A model generated the notes under the pieces. The model had not been told where the DNA came from. It searched no databases and was given only the letters and a program-made list of their open reading frames with translations. A program made the translations under genes and the position numbers. Positions 26,251 through 37,315 of a stretch of 64,000 nt of DNA are shown here, piece after piece. This DNA comes from Callorhinus ursinus (taxonomy: Eukaryota > Chordata > Mammalia > Carnivora > Otariidae), in contig NW_020312775.1 in the NCBI RefSeq assembly GCF_003265705.1, positions 9,749,529 through 9,813,528 on the forward strand, in the 5' to 3' direction. Positions within the stretch are counted from its first letter, which is position 1. Each line of letters begins with the position of its first letter.

Positions 26251-26367
26251 TTACCATGAAAAACAGTAGATGTAGCTGATTTTCCAAACAAACAGCAACA
26301 GGAACAGCAACTTAGACAAAATGAGAAAACAAATAAATTTATCCCAAATATAAAACAGGACAAGGCC

Positions 26368-27120
26368 ATGGCCAGAGATCTAAGTAAAACAGATATAAGT
26401 AACATGCCTGATGGAGTATTTAAAGGAATGATTGTAAGGATACTCACTGGAATTGAGAAAACAATGGAAAATATCAGTGAGAACATTAACACAGAGATAA
26501 GGAATAACATAGTAGAGATAAAGGGCTCGATAAATGAAATGAGAAACACACTTAATGAAATGAACAAGAGGCTGGAAGAAGCAAAGGAATGAATTAGTGA
26601 CCTAGAAGAGAGATTAATGGAAAGTAACCAAGCTGAATAAAAGAAAGAAAAAAGCATAATGCAAGACTTAGGGAACTCGGTAACTCCATCTAATGTAATA
26701 ATATTTGTATTATAGGAGTCCCAGAAGAAGACAGAGAAAATGGAGCAAAAAAATTGATTGGAAGTAAGAATAGGTGGAAAATTCCTTAATCTGGGGAAAG
26801 AAACAGATATCCAAATCCAAGAGGCACAGAAAAACACCAATAAAAGCATATCTACACCAAGATATAAGGTAATTAAATTTAGAAAATACAGTAATAAAGA
26901 AAAAAATAAAAGGAGCAAGACAAAAGAATACAGTAACATATTAGGGAAACCCCATAAGGCTAGCAGAGTTGTTTCAGAAAAAACTTTCCAAGCCAGAAGA
27001 GAGTGGCATTATATACTCAAAGTGTTGTATGGGAAAAATCTGAGGGCAGGAATACTCTGTCCAGCAGGGTTATTATTCAGAATAGAAGGAGGGATAAAGA
27101 GTTTCCCAGACAAAAACTAA
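26368..27120 (+). pseudogene. L1 ORF1p remnant, two frames
   Basis: 26368-26592 encodes the N-terminal coiled-coil part: DLSKTDISNMPDGVFKGMIV, then EKTMENISENINTEIRNNIV and LNEMNKRLEEAKE. A stop follows. 26758-27120 encodes the later part, IGGKFLNLGKETDIQIQEAQ, then RREWHYILKVLYGKNLRAGI, matching the C-terminal domain. ORF1p is the trimeric RNA chaperone of the L1 particle. This copy is inactivated by several stops and a frameshift. Confidence 0.82.
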
Positions 27121-28396
27121 AAGAGCTCATACAACTAAACTAGCCCTGAAAGAAATATTAAAGGGGACTCTTCAAGTGGAAAGGAGAAAACAAAAAGTGA
27201 CAGAATGAAGGTAGGAGACACGAAAGCAGTAAAAAGAAGTGAATATTTTTGTAAAAAGCAGACAAAGAAATCACAAAATAAAAGGATGTAAAATATGGCA
27301 ACATATACCTAAAACATGAGGAGGAGCAAAGAATGGTTTCAAACTTAAATGACCATCAACTTAATGCAGATGGCTGTATGCAGAGGAGGTTATATACAAA
27401 CCTAATGGTAACCATATATCAAAAACTACTAATACGTATGCAAAGAATAAAGAGAAAGAAATCCCAAATATATCTCTAAAGACAATCAGCAAATCATAAA
27501 TGAGAGAAAGACAAGAAACAATAAGGGAAAATCTTCAGAAACAACCACAAAATAAATGATAAAAGGACAATAAATATATACCTATCAATAATTACTTTGA
27601 AAGTAAGTGAACTAAATGTTCCAATTAAAAAAAAACATAGGGTGACAGAATGGATAAAAACACACACAAACACACACACACAAGACCCATCTATGTGCTG
27701 CCTACAAGAGACTCATTTGAGACACTGGCAGATTAAAAGTGAGGGGATGAAGAAACATCTATAATGCAAATCCATGCCAGGAGAAAGCAGGAGTAGCAAT
27801 ACTTATATCAGAAAAAAATACACTTCAAAAGAAAGACCGTAACAAAAGACAAAGAAGGACACTATATAATAATAAAGGGGACAATCCAACAAGAAGATAT
27901 AACAATTGTAAATTTTTATGCACCCAACTTAGGAACACCTAAAATATATAAAGCAGTTAATAACAAACTTAAAGGAATGAATCAATAGTAATACAATAAT
28001 CGTAGGGGACTTTAAAACCCTACTTACATCAATGAACAGATCATCTAAACAGAAAATCAACCAGGAAATGATGGTTTTGAATGATACACTGGACCAGATG
28101 AATGCAATAGATATATTCGGAACATTCTATCTTAAAACAGCAGAATACACATTCTTTTCAAGAATAGATGAATATAATACAGAATAGATCACATATTACC
28201 CCTCAAAATAAGCCTCAATAGATTCCAGAAGATAAAAATCATACTATCCATCTTCTTTCACCTCAATGCTATAAAGCTAGAAGTCTGCCACAAGAAGAAA
28301 TCTTGAAAGACCACAGATAAATGGAGATTAAATAACATGCTAATAAACAATAAAGGGGTCACCAGGAAATAAAAGAAATTAAAAAAAAACACATGG

Positions 28397-28800
28397 ACTG
28401 ATGAATGGACAAGGAAATGTGGTATATATAATGAATGAAATCTTATCACTTGCAATGTCATTATGGAATCAGAATATTATGCTAAGTGAAATAACTCAGA
28501 CAGAGAAATACCAATGCCATATGATTTTACTCATGTGTACAATTTAAGAAACAAGACAAAAGACCAAAGGAAAAAAGAGAGAGAGGGAGAAACCAAGAAA
28601 CAGACTCTTAATTACAGAGAACAAACTGATGGTTGCCAGAAGAGAGGTGGGTGGGGGGATGAGTTAAATAGATGATGAGTATTATGGAGGGCACTTTTGA
28701 TTAGTACCAGGTGATGTGTTGAATCACTAAATTGTACACCTGAAACTAATATTACACTGTATGTTAAGTAACTGGAATTTAAGTAAAAATGTAAAATAAA
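28397..28800 (+). mobile_element. Nested L1 3'-end insertion, plus strand
   Basis: L1 ORF2 is interrupted after acacatgga (28389-28397) by a carnivore L1 3' segment. It runs from the end of ORF2/3'UTR (ctgatgaatggacaaggaaa) to the terminal tgaaactaatattacactgt and an A-rich tail near 28800. Host ORF2 then resumes (acaaataaaaatggaaaaac). The likely target-site duplication is short and imperfect (acacatgga and gcacctgta). Confidence 0.8.
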
Positions 28801-30059
28801 GCACCTGTAAACAAATAAAAATGGAAAAACAATGGTCCATAACCTTTGGGATACAGCAAAAGTTGTTCTAAGAGGGAAGTTTATAGCAATAGAAGCCTAC
28901 TTCAAGAAGCAATTAGATTCTCAAATAAACAACCTAATCTTACATCGAAAGGAGCTAAAGAAAGAACAAGAAACAAAACTGAAAACTAGCTGAACGAGGG
29001 AAATAATAAAGATTATAGCAGAAATAAATGACATAGAAACTAAGAAAACAATAAAACACCTCAATGAAACCAAGAGCTGGTTCTTTGAAAAAAAAATTAA
29101 AAAATTGATAAACCTCTAGCCAGACTTATAAAAAAAAGAGAAATGACTCAAAATAAATAAAATCACAAATGAGAGAGTAGAAATAACAACCGACACCACA
29201 GAAATATGAACATTTAGAAGAGAATATTATGAAAAACTCTATGCCAACAAATTGGACAAACTGGAAGAAATGGATAAATTCGTAGAAACATATAAACTGC
29301 CAAAATTAGAAAGAAATAGAAAACTTGAACAGACCAATAACTTGGAAAGAAATTGAATCGGTAATCAAGTCTCTCAGTAAACAAAAATCCAGGACAGATG
29401 GCATCACAGGAGAATCCTACCAAATATTTAAGGAAAAGTTCATACTTATTCTTCTCAGACTATTCCCAAACATAGAATAGAAAGGAAAACTTCCAAATTC
29501 ATACCATGAGGCCAGCATTACTCTCACACCAAAACCAGATAAAGTCACCACAGAAAAAGAGAACTACAGACCAATATCCTTGATGAATATAGATGCAAAA
29601 TCCTCAATAATAATAAAAAAAAAGATTCAACACGATTATGTGGCATCTATTGCTGGTTACAATGGTGGTTAAATATCCACAAATCAATCAAAATGATACA
29701 TCACATCAATAAGAGAGAGGATAAGAAATATACAATCATTTCAACAGATGCAGTAAAAGCATTTGATAAACTACAACATGAATTCATGAGTAAAAATCCT
29801 CAAGAAAGTAGGTTTGGGGGAATATATTTCATGATAATAAGGCCATATATGGAAAAAAAAAAACTAACATCATCCTCAATGGGGAATAACTGAGAGCTTT
29901 CCCCCTAAGGTCAGGAACAAGACGGGGATATCCACTCTCACCACATATACTCAACATAATACTTGGAGGACCTAACCACAGCAATTGGACAATAATAAGA
30001 ATAAAACACATGCAAATCAGCAAGGAAGAAATAAAACTTCCACTATTTTCAGATGACAT

Positions 30060-30452
30060 GAGTTCAATGTCTATTTTTTTGTTTCTCTTTCTCTCTCTTT
30101 ATCCCTTTGCTCATTTGTTTTGTTTCTTAAATTCTACATATGAGTGAAATCATATTACCATATGTCTTTTTCTTTCTCTGACTTGTTTCACTTAGCATCA
30201 TACTCTCTTTTTTTATATATGTTCAGTTAGCCACTGTATAGTACATCATTAGTTTTTTTCTTATGTTCAGTTAGCCAATGTATAGTACATAACATCATTA
30301 GTTTTTGATGTAGTGTTACCAGAGGGGAGCTGGGTTGGGGATGGGTGAAGCAGGTGTTGGGGATTAAGGAGTGCACTGTTGTGATGTACACCTGAAACTA
30401 ATATTACACTATATAGTAACTAACTGGAATTTAAATAAAAATTTTAAAAAAA
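30060..30452 (+). mobile_element. Nested mosaic L1 insertion with inverted 5' part
   Basis: Host ORF2 is interrupted within the reverse-transcriptase active-site region between two copies of agatgacat (30051-30059 and 30453-30461). The insert reads antisense L1 3'UTR first (30068-30205), then two tandem antisense pieces of the L1 3' terminus (30215-30258 and 30261-30306), then sense L1 3'UTR ending in ttaaataaaaattttaaaaa (30310-30452). A sense 3' end plus an inverted 5' part is the signature of twin priming. The tandem 3'-terminal copies are extra. Confidence 0.82.
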
Positions 30453-31302
30453 AGATGACATAATCCTCTATATAAAAAACCATAAAGGCTCCATCAAAAA
30501 ATGGTTAGAACTGAAAAATTAATTCAGTAAAATCACAGGATACAATATTAATGTGCAGAAATCTGTTGCATTTCTATACAGTAATAATGAAGCAGCAGTA
30601 AGATAAATTAAGGAATTAATCCCACACACAATTTCACCAAAAACAATAAGATACCTAGGAATAAACCTAACTGAAGAGGTGGAAGAAACACCTGTACTCT
30701 GAAAACCATAAGACACTAATGAAAGAAATTGAAGATGACACAAAGAACTGTAAACACATTACTTGCTCATGGATTGGAAGAACAAATATTGGTAAAATGT
30801 CTATACTACCCAAACCAAATTACACATTTAATGCAATCCCTATCAAAAAACAACAACATACTTCACAGAACTACATCAAACAGTCCTAAAATTTGTTTGG
30901 AACTACAAAAGACCTTGAATAGTCAAAACAATCTTGAAAAAGGAAAACAAAGCTGGAGGCATCACAATTCTAGATTTCAAGTTATATCACAAAGCTGTAG
31001 TAATCAAAAGAGTATAGTACTGACACAAAAATAGACACACAGATCAATGAAACACTATAAAAACACAGAAATATACCTACAACTAGAGGTCAATTAATCT
31101 TTGACAAAGGAGAAAAGAATATCCAATGGGAAAAAGACAGTCTTTTCCACAAACGGTATTGAAAAAATTAGATAGCAACATGCAAAAGAATGAAACTGGA
31201 CTACTTTCTTCCACCATACAAAAAAACAAACTCAAAATGTTTTAAAGTTCTTTCAACCATTTTGAGTCTATTTTTGTGTGTGGTGTAAGGAAATGGTCCA
31301 GT

Positions 31303-32652
31303 TTAATTCTTCTGCATGTGGCTGTCCAATTTTCCCAACCCCATTTTTTGAAGAGACTCTCTTTTTTCCATTAGACATTCTTTCCCGCTTTGTTGAAGAT
31401 TAGTTGACCATAGAGTTAGAGTAGGGTCCATTTCTGGGCTCTCTATTCTGTTCCATTGATCTATGTGTCTGTTTTTGTGCCAGTACCATACTGTCTTGAT
31501 GATGACAGCTTTGTAATAGAGCTTGAAGTCTGGAATTGTGATGCCACCGGATTTCCTTTTTTTTTTTTTTTTCAACATTCCTCTGGCTATTTGGGGTCTT
31601 TTCTGGTTCCATACAAATTTTAGGATAATTTGTTCCATTTCTTTGAAAAAAATAGATGGTATTTTGATGGGGATTGCATTAAATGTGTAGATTGCTCTAG
31701 GTAGCATTGACATCTTCACAATATTTGTTCTTCCAATCCATGAGCATGGAACGTTTTTCCATTTCTTTGTGTCTTCCTCAATTTCTTTTATGAGGATTGT
31801 ATAGTTTTCTGAGTACAGATTCTTTGCCTCTTTGGTTAGATTTATTCCTAGGTATCTTATGGTTTTGGGTGCAATTGTAAATGGGATCGACTCCTTAATT
31901 TCTCTTTCTTCTGTCTTGTTGTTGGTGTATAGGAATGCCACAGATTTCTGTGCATTGATTTTATATCCTGCCACTTTACTGAATTCCTGTATGAATTCTA
32001 GCAGTTTTGGGGTGGAGTCTTTTGGGTTTTCCACATAATGTATCATATCATCTGCAAAAAGTGAGAGTTTGACTTCTTTGCAGATTCGGATGCATTTTAT
32101 TTCTTTTTGTTGTCTGATTGTTGTGGCTAGGACTTCTAATACTATGTTGAATACCAGTGGTGATAGTGGACATCCCTGCCACCTTCCTGACCATAGGGGG
32201 AAAGCTCTCAGTTTTTCCCCATTGAGAATGATATTCACTGTGGGTGTTTCATAGATGGCTTTTATGATATTGAGGTATGTACCCTCTATCGCTATACTCT
32301 GAAGAGTTTTGATCAAGAAAGGATGCTGTACTTTGTCAAATGCTTTTTCTGCATCTATTGAGAGGATCATATGGTTCTTGTTCTTTCTTTTATTAATGTA
32401 TTTTATCACATTGATTGATTTGTGAATCTTGAACCAACCTTGCAGCCCAGGAATAAATCCAACTTGGTCGTGGTGAATAATCCTTTTAATGTACTGTTGG
32501 ATTCTATTGGCTAGTATTTTGGTAAGAATTTTTGCATCCATGTTCATCAAGGATATTCGTCTATAATTCTCCTTTTTGATGGGGTCTTTGTCTGGTTTTG
32601 GGATCAAGGTAATGGTGGCCACATAAAACAAGTTTGGAAGTTTTCTTTCCAT
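31303..32652 (-). pseudogene. L1 ORF2p reverse transcriptase, long open fragment
   Basis: A 449-codon frame covers most of the L1 reverse-transcriptase domain and the region after it. Visible landmarks are [20 protein letters not shown] (about 29-48), the motif A region [15 protein letters not shown] (about 96-110), [18 protein letters not shown] (159-176), the active site [13 protein letters not shown] (196-208) with both aspartates intact, then [14 protein letters not shown] and [20 protein letters not shown]. The same frame continues upstream at 32677-32964 ([20 protein letters not shown]) after one in-frame TGA at 32674-32676. Functional ORF2p is about 1270 residues with an endonuclease, so this copy cannot be active. 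Confidence 0.92.
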
Positions 32653-32673
32653 TTCTACTTTTTGGAAACAGTT

Positions 32674-32964
32674 TCAGAAAATACGTATTAATTCTTCTTT
32701 AAATATTTTGTAGAATTCCCCTGGGAAGCCATCTGGCCATGGGCTTTTGTTTGTTGGGAGATTTTTGATGACTGCTTCAATTTCTTTAGTGGTTATAGGT
32801 CTGTTCACGTTTTCTATTTCTTCCTGGTTCAGTTTTGGTAGTTGATACATCTCTAGGAATGCATCCATTTCTTCCAGATTATCTAATTTGCTGGCATATA
32901 GGTTCTCATAATATGTACTTAAAATTGTTTGTATTTCTTTGGTGTTGGTTGTGATTTCTTTCAT
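32674..32964 (-). pseudogene. L1 ORF2p segment between endonuclease and reverse transcriptase
   Basis: A 96-codon frame with [20 protein letters not shown] and [20 protein letters not shown], ending [17 protein letters not shown]. This is the stretch immediately before the reverse-transcriptase core. It is in frame with 31303-32652, separated only by the TGA at 32674-32676. Confidence 0.88.
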
Positions 32965-33420
32965 TCATGATTTTATTTATTTGGGTCCATTCTCTTTTCT
33001 TTTTCATAAGTCTGGGCAGGGGGTTATCAATATTATTAATTCTTTCAAAGAACCAGGTCCTAGTGTCATTGATCTGTTCTACTCTTCTTTTGGTTTCTAT
33101 TTCATTGATTTATTCTCTGATCTTTATTATTTCTCTTCTCTCTGTGCCTCCTGTATTTTGATGCCTGCTTCCTTAGGCTTTAGTCTTTATTTGCTGTTCT
33201 TTCTCCAGCTCCTTTAGGTGTAGGGTTAGGTTGTGTATTTGAGACCATTGTTGTTTCTTGAGAAAGGCGTGTATCACTATATACTTTCCTCTTAGGACTG
33301 CCTCTGCTGCATCCCAAAGATTTTGAACAGTTGTGTTTTCATTTTCATTTGTTTCCATGAAATTGTTTAATTCTTCTTTAATTTACTGGTTGACCCATTC
33401 ATTCTTTAGTAGGATGCTCT

Positions 33421-33903
33421 TTAGCCTCCATGTATTTGAGTTCTTTCTGACTTCCTCTTGTGATTGAGTTCTAGTTTCAAAGCATTGTGGTCTGAAAATA
33501 TGCAGGGAATGACCCCGATCTTTTGGTACCCATTGAGACCTGATTTGTGACCTAGGATGTGATCTATTCTGGAGAATGTTCCACGGGCACTAGAGAAGAC
33601 TGTGTATTCTGTTGCCTTGGGATGGAATATTCTGAATATATCTGTGAAGTCCATTTGATTTCTGTCTATGCTGTTATAATCTGCAGTGTCCTGGGTTATG
33701 CGCCCATCCACAGTGCCCCTAGTCCTGCCTCCAGGTCGGGGCAGGTCTTTGCATTTTGTGCTTCTAAAACCACCAGGTGCTCCCAGTTCGCACAGGCGAC
33801 ACTTCCGCTCTGGGTTTCCATCCCAGGGTCTGCCATAAAGTCCTTTCCCAGCTGTTACCGGTCTGTGAGTCTGTGCCCCGTCCCCAGCACGTGAGGCTGT
33901 CAC
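33421..33903 (-). pseudogene. Chimeric frame: L1 5'UTR fused to ORF2p endonuclease
   Basis: The first ~75 codons are translated 5'UTR (not L1 protein). The remainder is the C-terminal part of the endonuclease: MDFTDIFRIFHPKATEYTVF, then SRIDHILGHKSGLNGYQKIG, then IPCIFSDHNALKLELNHK, where the SDH triad residues are intact. The N-terminal catalytic residues are missing because of the deletion. The frame is a by-product of that deletion. Confidence 0.8.
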
Positions 33904-34158
33904 TCACCGGCAGTGTAGGATCCCCATGGCCAGGCTCCCTCCCGCTGTCGTTTATCCTCCGATATCTGCCCACAGAATCATGGTTCCCTGCTTCCTCGAA
34001 ACCAACTGTCTGCAATATTCTGTTTGTAGAGATCCAGATCTTCTTACATCTCAGGCTGATTTCGTGGGTGCTCAGAGTGGTCTGGTGGATATCCAGCTCA
34101 ATTCCGGGGACCAGTTGCAATAGGTCCCTTACTCCTCTGCCATCTTTTTCCTCCCACC
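33690..34158 (-). promoter_or_regulatory. L1 5'UTR (internal promoter remnant)
   Basis: GC-rich segment with CpGs, related by eye to the 5'UTR at about 47150-47860 (both share gtcctttcccagc, then a ctgtgagt stretch). It would carry the L1 sense promoter in the minus direction. Confidence 0.6.
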
Positions 34159-34174
34159 CCGATGTTTATCTGGA

Positions 34175-35415
34175 TTATTAATTTTTAAATTGAAATATAA
34201 TTGACATAATGTTATGTTAGTTTATGATTTTATATTTGTATAAATTACCAAATTATCACCACAATAAATTTAGTTAACATCTATCACCATAGGTCATTAC
34301 CAAAAAAGTTTTCTTGTGATGAAGACTTTTATGATTTACTTTCTTAGTAAAAGTCAAATATGCAATAAAGTACAGTCACTATCCTACACATTATGTCCTT
34401 ATGACTTATTTCTTTTATAACTGGAAGTTTATACTTTTTGCCTCATTTGCCCATTTCACCTAGCCCCCAGCCCCCACCTCTGGCAACTATTAATTTTTTC
34501 TCTGTAAATTATGAGCTTTCTTTTAATATTTTGAAGTTTTGAACTATAAAAATTTTAATTTAATTAAATATTAATTTTACTTATATTTAATTATACTTGT
34601 AACTCATATATAAATAAGATATAATGGTATTTGTTTTTTTTTCTAACTTATTTTCTTTTTTTTTTTTTAAAGATTTTATTTATTTATTTCAGAGAGAGAG
34701 AGAATGAGAGATAGAAAGCACGAGAGGGAAGAGGGTCAGAGGGAGAAGCAGACTCCCTGCTGAGCAGGAAGCCCGATGTGGGACTCGATCCCGGGACTCC
34801 AGGATCATGACCTGAGCCGAAGGCAGTCGCTTAACCAACTGAGCCACCCAGGCGCCCCTCTAACTTATTTTCTTAGGATAATGCTGTCACGATCCATTGA
34901 GGTTGTCAAAAAATGGGAAGATTTCACCATTTTTATGACTGAATAGGATTCCATTTTATAATACATCTATGCACACCTTTTTATCCATTTACCCATCAGT
35001 GGACACCTAGATTGTTTTCATATTTTGGCTATTGTAAATGTTACTGCAGTAAACATGGGGATGCATTTATCTTTTTGAATTAAATATATTGTTTTTCTTT
35101 TGGAAAATACCCAGGAGTAGTGTTGCTGGATCATATACTTGTTCTATTTTTCATATTTTCAAGGACCCTCCATTCTGTTTTCCACACTGTCTGCACCAAC
35201 ATACATTCTCCCTACAGTACAAAAGGATTCTTTTCTCTCCTGCCTTGTTAATACTTCTTTTTCACTAGTCATTCTAACAGGAGTGAGATATTATTATTTT
35301 CTTTTGCATTTCCTTGATGATTAGTAATGTTGGGCATTGGTTCCTGTACCTATTCACCATCTCTATGTCAACTATGGAAAAATGTCTATTCAGATCCTCT
35401 GCTTATTTTTTAACT
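34175..35415 (-). mobile_element. Old L1M-type element, minus strand, first part
   Basis: Reversed 3' end of an old L1: ttttaaattgaaatataatt, then accacaataaatttagttaa, then ataactggaagtttatactt, and further ccattgaggttgtc and tattttggctattgtaaatg. It carries the SINE at 34658-34858. At 35415 it is broken by a younger L1 and resumes at 54522. Possible target-site copies are ttattttttaact (35403-35415) and cattttttattta (54522-54534). Confidence 0.8.
34658..34858 (-). mobile_element. CAN-SINE, young-looking, minus strand
   Basis: Complete copy with poly(T) at the left and gagccacccaggcgcccc at the right. A perfect 16-bp target-site duplication, tctaacttattttctt, lies at 34642-34657 and 34859-34874. 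The intact duplication and near-consensus body suggest a recent insertion. Confidence 0.96.
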
Positions 35416-35610
35416 TCTATTTATTTATTTATTTTAAAGATTTTATTTATTTATTTGAGAGAGAGAAAGCACATGAGAGGGGGGAAGGTCAGAGGAAGAA
35501 GCAGACTCCCCGCTGAGCAGGGAGCCCGATGCGGGACTCGATCCTGGGACTCCAGGATCATGACCTGAGCTGAAGGCGGTCGCTTAACCAACTGAGCCAC
35601 CCAGGCGCCC
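35416..35610 (-). mobile_element. CAN-SINE, minus strand
   Basis: The reversed tail tttaaagattttatttattt begins at about 35434, and the head ends gagccacccaggcgccc at 35610. It sits at the junction between the old L1M and the 3' end of the younger L1, probably in the latter's poly(A) tail. A short target-site duplication (ttaact/ttaaact) is possible. Confidence 0.93.
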
Positions 35611-37096
35611 TTAAACTGCTTTTTAAATTCTACTTAGTTACCACAGAGTAATATTAGTTTCAGGTGTACATTATAGTGATTCCGCAATTTCATACATTAC
35701 CCAATGCTCATCACAAGTGCAGTCCGTAGTCCCCCTCAGCTATTTAACCCATCACCCTGCCCCCACCCCTCTTATAAACGTCAGTTTGTTCTGTTAGTTC
35801 AGAGTATGTTTTGTGGTTTGCATCTCTTTTTTGCCCATTTGCTCATTTATTTTGTTTCTTAATTTCCACGCCTGAGTGAAATCATATGAATTTTGTCTTT
35901 TCTAGCATAACACTTTCTCGCTCCATCTATGTCATTGCAAATGCCAAGAATTCATTTTTTTAAGGCTGAGTAATATTTACAACTTTTTATCCATTCATCA
36001 GTTCGTGGACACTTGGGTTGTTTCCATAACTTAGCTATTATAGACAACACTGCTATGAAATCAGGGAACATGTATTAATTAATTAGTATTTTTGTATTGC
36101 TTGGGTAAATACCTAGTAGTGCAATTGCTGGATCATAGGTAGTTCTACATTTTGAGGAAACCCTGTACTATTTTCAAGAGTGGCTGCACCAGTTTGCAAT
36201 CCCACCAACAGTGTAGGATGGTTCCCATTTCTCTGTATCCTCACCAACATCTGCTGTTTCCTGCGTTGTTAATTTTAGCCATTCTGACAGGTGTGAAGTG
36301 TTATCTCATTGTTTTTTGTTTTGTTTTGTTTTGTTTTTGCATTTCCCTGAAGATGAATGATGTTGAGCATCTTTTCATGTGTCTGTTGGCCCTCTGGATG
36401 TCTTCTTGGGAAAAAAATGTCTGTTCATATCTTCTACCCATTTTTAATTGTATTATTTGCTTTTTAGGTGTGTTTTATAAGTTCTTTATATATTTTGGAT
36501 ACTAACCCTTTATCAGATATGTCATTTGCAAATATCTTCTCCCATTCAATAGGTCACCTTTTAGTTTTGTTCATTGTTTCCTTCACTGTACAAGAGTTTT
36601 TATTTTTATGTATTCTCAATAGTATATTTGTGTTTTTGTTTCCCTTGTCTCAGGAGACATATCTAGAAAGAAGTTGCTATAGGCAATGTCAAAGAAGTTA
36701 GTGCTTGTGTTCTCTTCTAGGATTTCTATGGTCTCAGTCTCACATTTAGATCTTTAATACATTTTGAGTTTATTTGTGTGTATGGTGTAAGAAAGTGGTC
36801 TAGTTCATTCTTTTGCATGTTGCTGTCCAGTTTCCCCACACTATTTGTTGAAGACTGTCTATTATCCACTAGATATTCTTTACTGCTTTGTCAAAGATTA
36901 ATTGACCATAGAGTTGTGGGTTCATTTCCGGGTTCTCTATTCTGTTCCACTGATCCGTGTGTCTGTTTTTGTGCCAGTACCATACTGTGTTGATTACTCC
37001 AAATTTGTAATATAACTTGAAGTCTGCAACTGTGATGCATCCAACTTTTGCTTTTACTTTCAAAAATGTTTTAGCTATTCAGGGTCTTTTGTGGTT

Positions 37097-37315
37097 CTAT
37101 ACAAATTCTAAAATTGTTCCTTCTAGCTCTGTGAAAAATGCAGTTCTTATTTTAATAGGGATTGAATTAAATGTGCACAATGGGCGGCATAGTATACACA
37201 TTTTAACAATATTTGCTCTTCCAATCCACGAGCATGGAATATGTTTCCATTTCTTTGTGTCATCTTCAATTTCTCTAGTCAATGTTCTATAGTTTCCAGA
37301 GTATAGGTCTTTCAC
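37097..37315 (-). pseudogene. L1 ORF2p fragment after the reverse-transcriptase core
   Basis: A 72-codon frame: LYSGNYRTLTREIEDDTKKW, then HIPCSWIGRANIVKMCIL and FNSIPIKIRTAFFTELEGTI. This is the conserved block following the reverse-transcriptase fingers and palm. Its continuation (36869-37063, [20 protein letters not shown]) is in another frame. Confidence 0.82.

Larger units (their letters stand above)
25165..31242 (+). mobile_element. LINE-1 with 5' end, plus strand, 3' end missing, two nested insertions
   Basis: The element begins with the L1 5' end (aaaatggtgacagagtagga at about 25169) and a GC-richer 5'UTR to about 26250. ORF1 remains follow (26368-27120), then the ORF2 endonuclease (about 27560-28380), the reverse transcriptase (28805-30760) and the C-terminal region to 31242. 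Inserted in it are an L1 3' end (28397-28800) and a mosaic L1 piece (30060-30452). It stops abruptly in ORF2 at about 31242, where a minus-strand L1 begins at the same L1 position. ORFs are riddled with stops. Confidence 0.88.
31243..34158 (-). mobile_element. LINE-1 with 5' end, minus strand, 3' end missing, deletion from 5'UTR to ORF2
   Basis: The 5' end is at the right: ctctgccatctttttcctcc near 34135 is the reverse of the L1 start. About 470 bases of GC-rich 5'UTR (33690-34158) join directly to ORF2 endonuclease sequence near 33680, so ORF1 and the start of ORF2 are absent. ORF2 then runs to 31243, where the element ends facing the plus-strand L1. The frame at 31303-32652 is the longest in the window. 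No 3'UTR or tail is present. Confidence 0.88.

Noticed and set aside
26193..26939. 248-codon minus frame, very hydrophobic, looking like a multi-pass membrane protein
   Set aside because: It is the antisense of L1 ORF1 on the plus strand. Reversed A-rich coding sequence gives Phe/Leu/Ser-rich frames that mimic membrane segments.
33777..34181. 134-codon plus frame in a GC-rich, CpG-containing block, considered as a host exon or CpG-island gene
   Set aside because: The block is an L1 5'UTR on the opposite strand, with matching pieces at 47150-47860.
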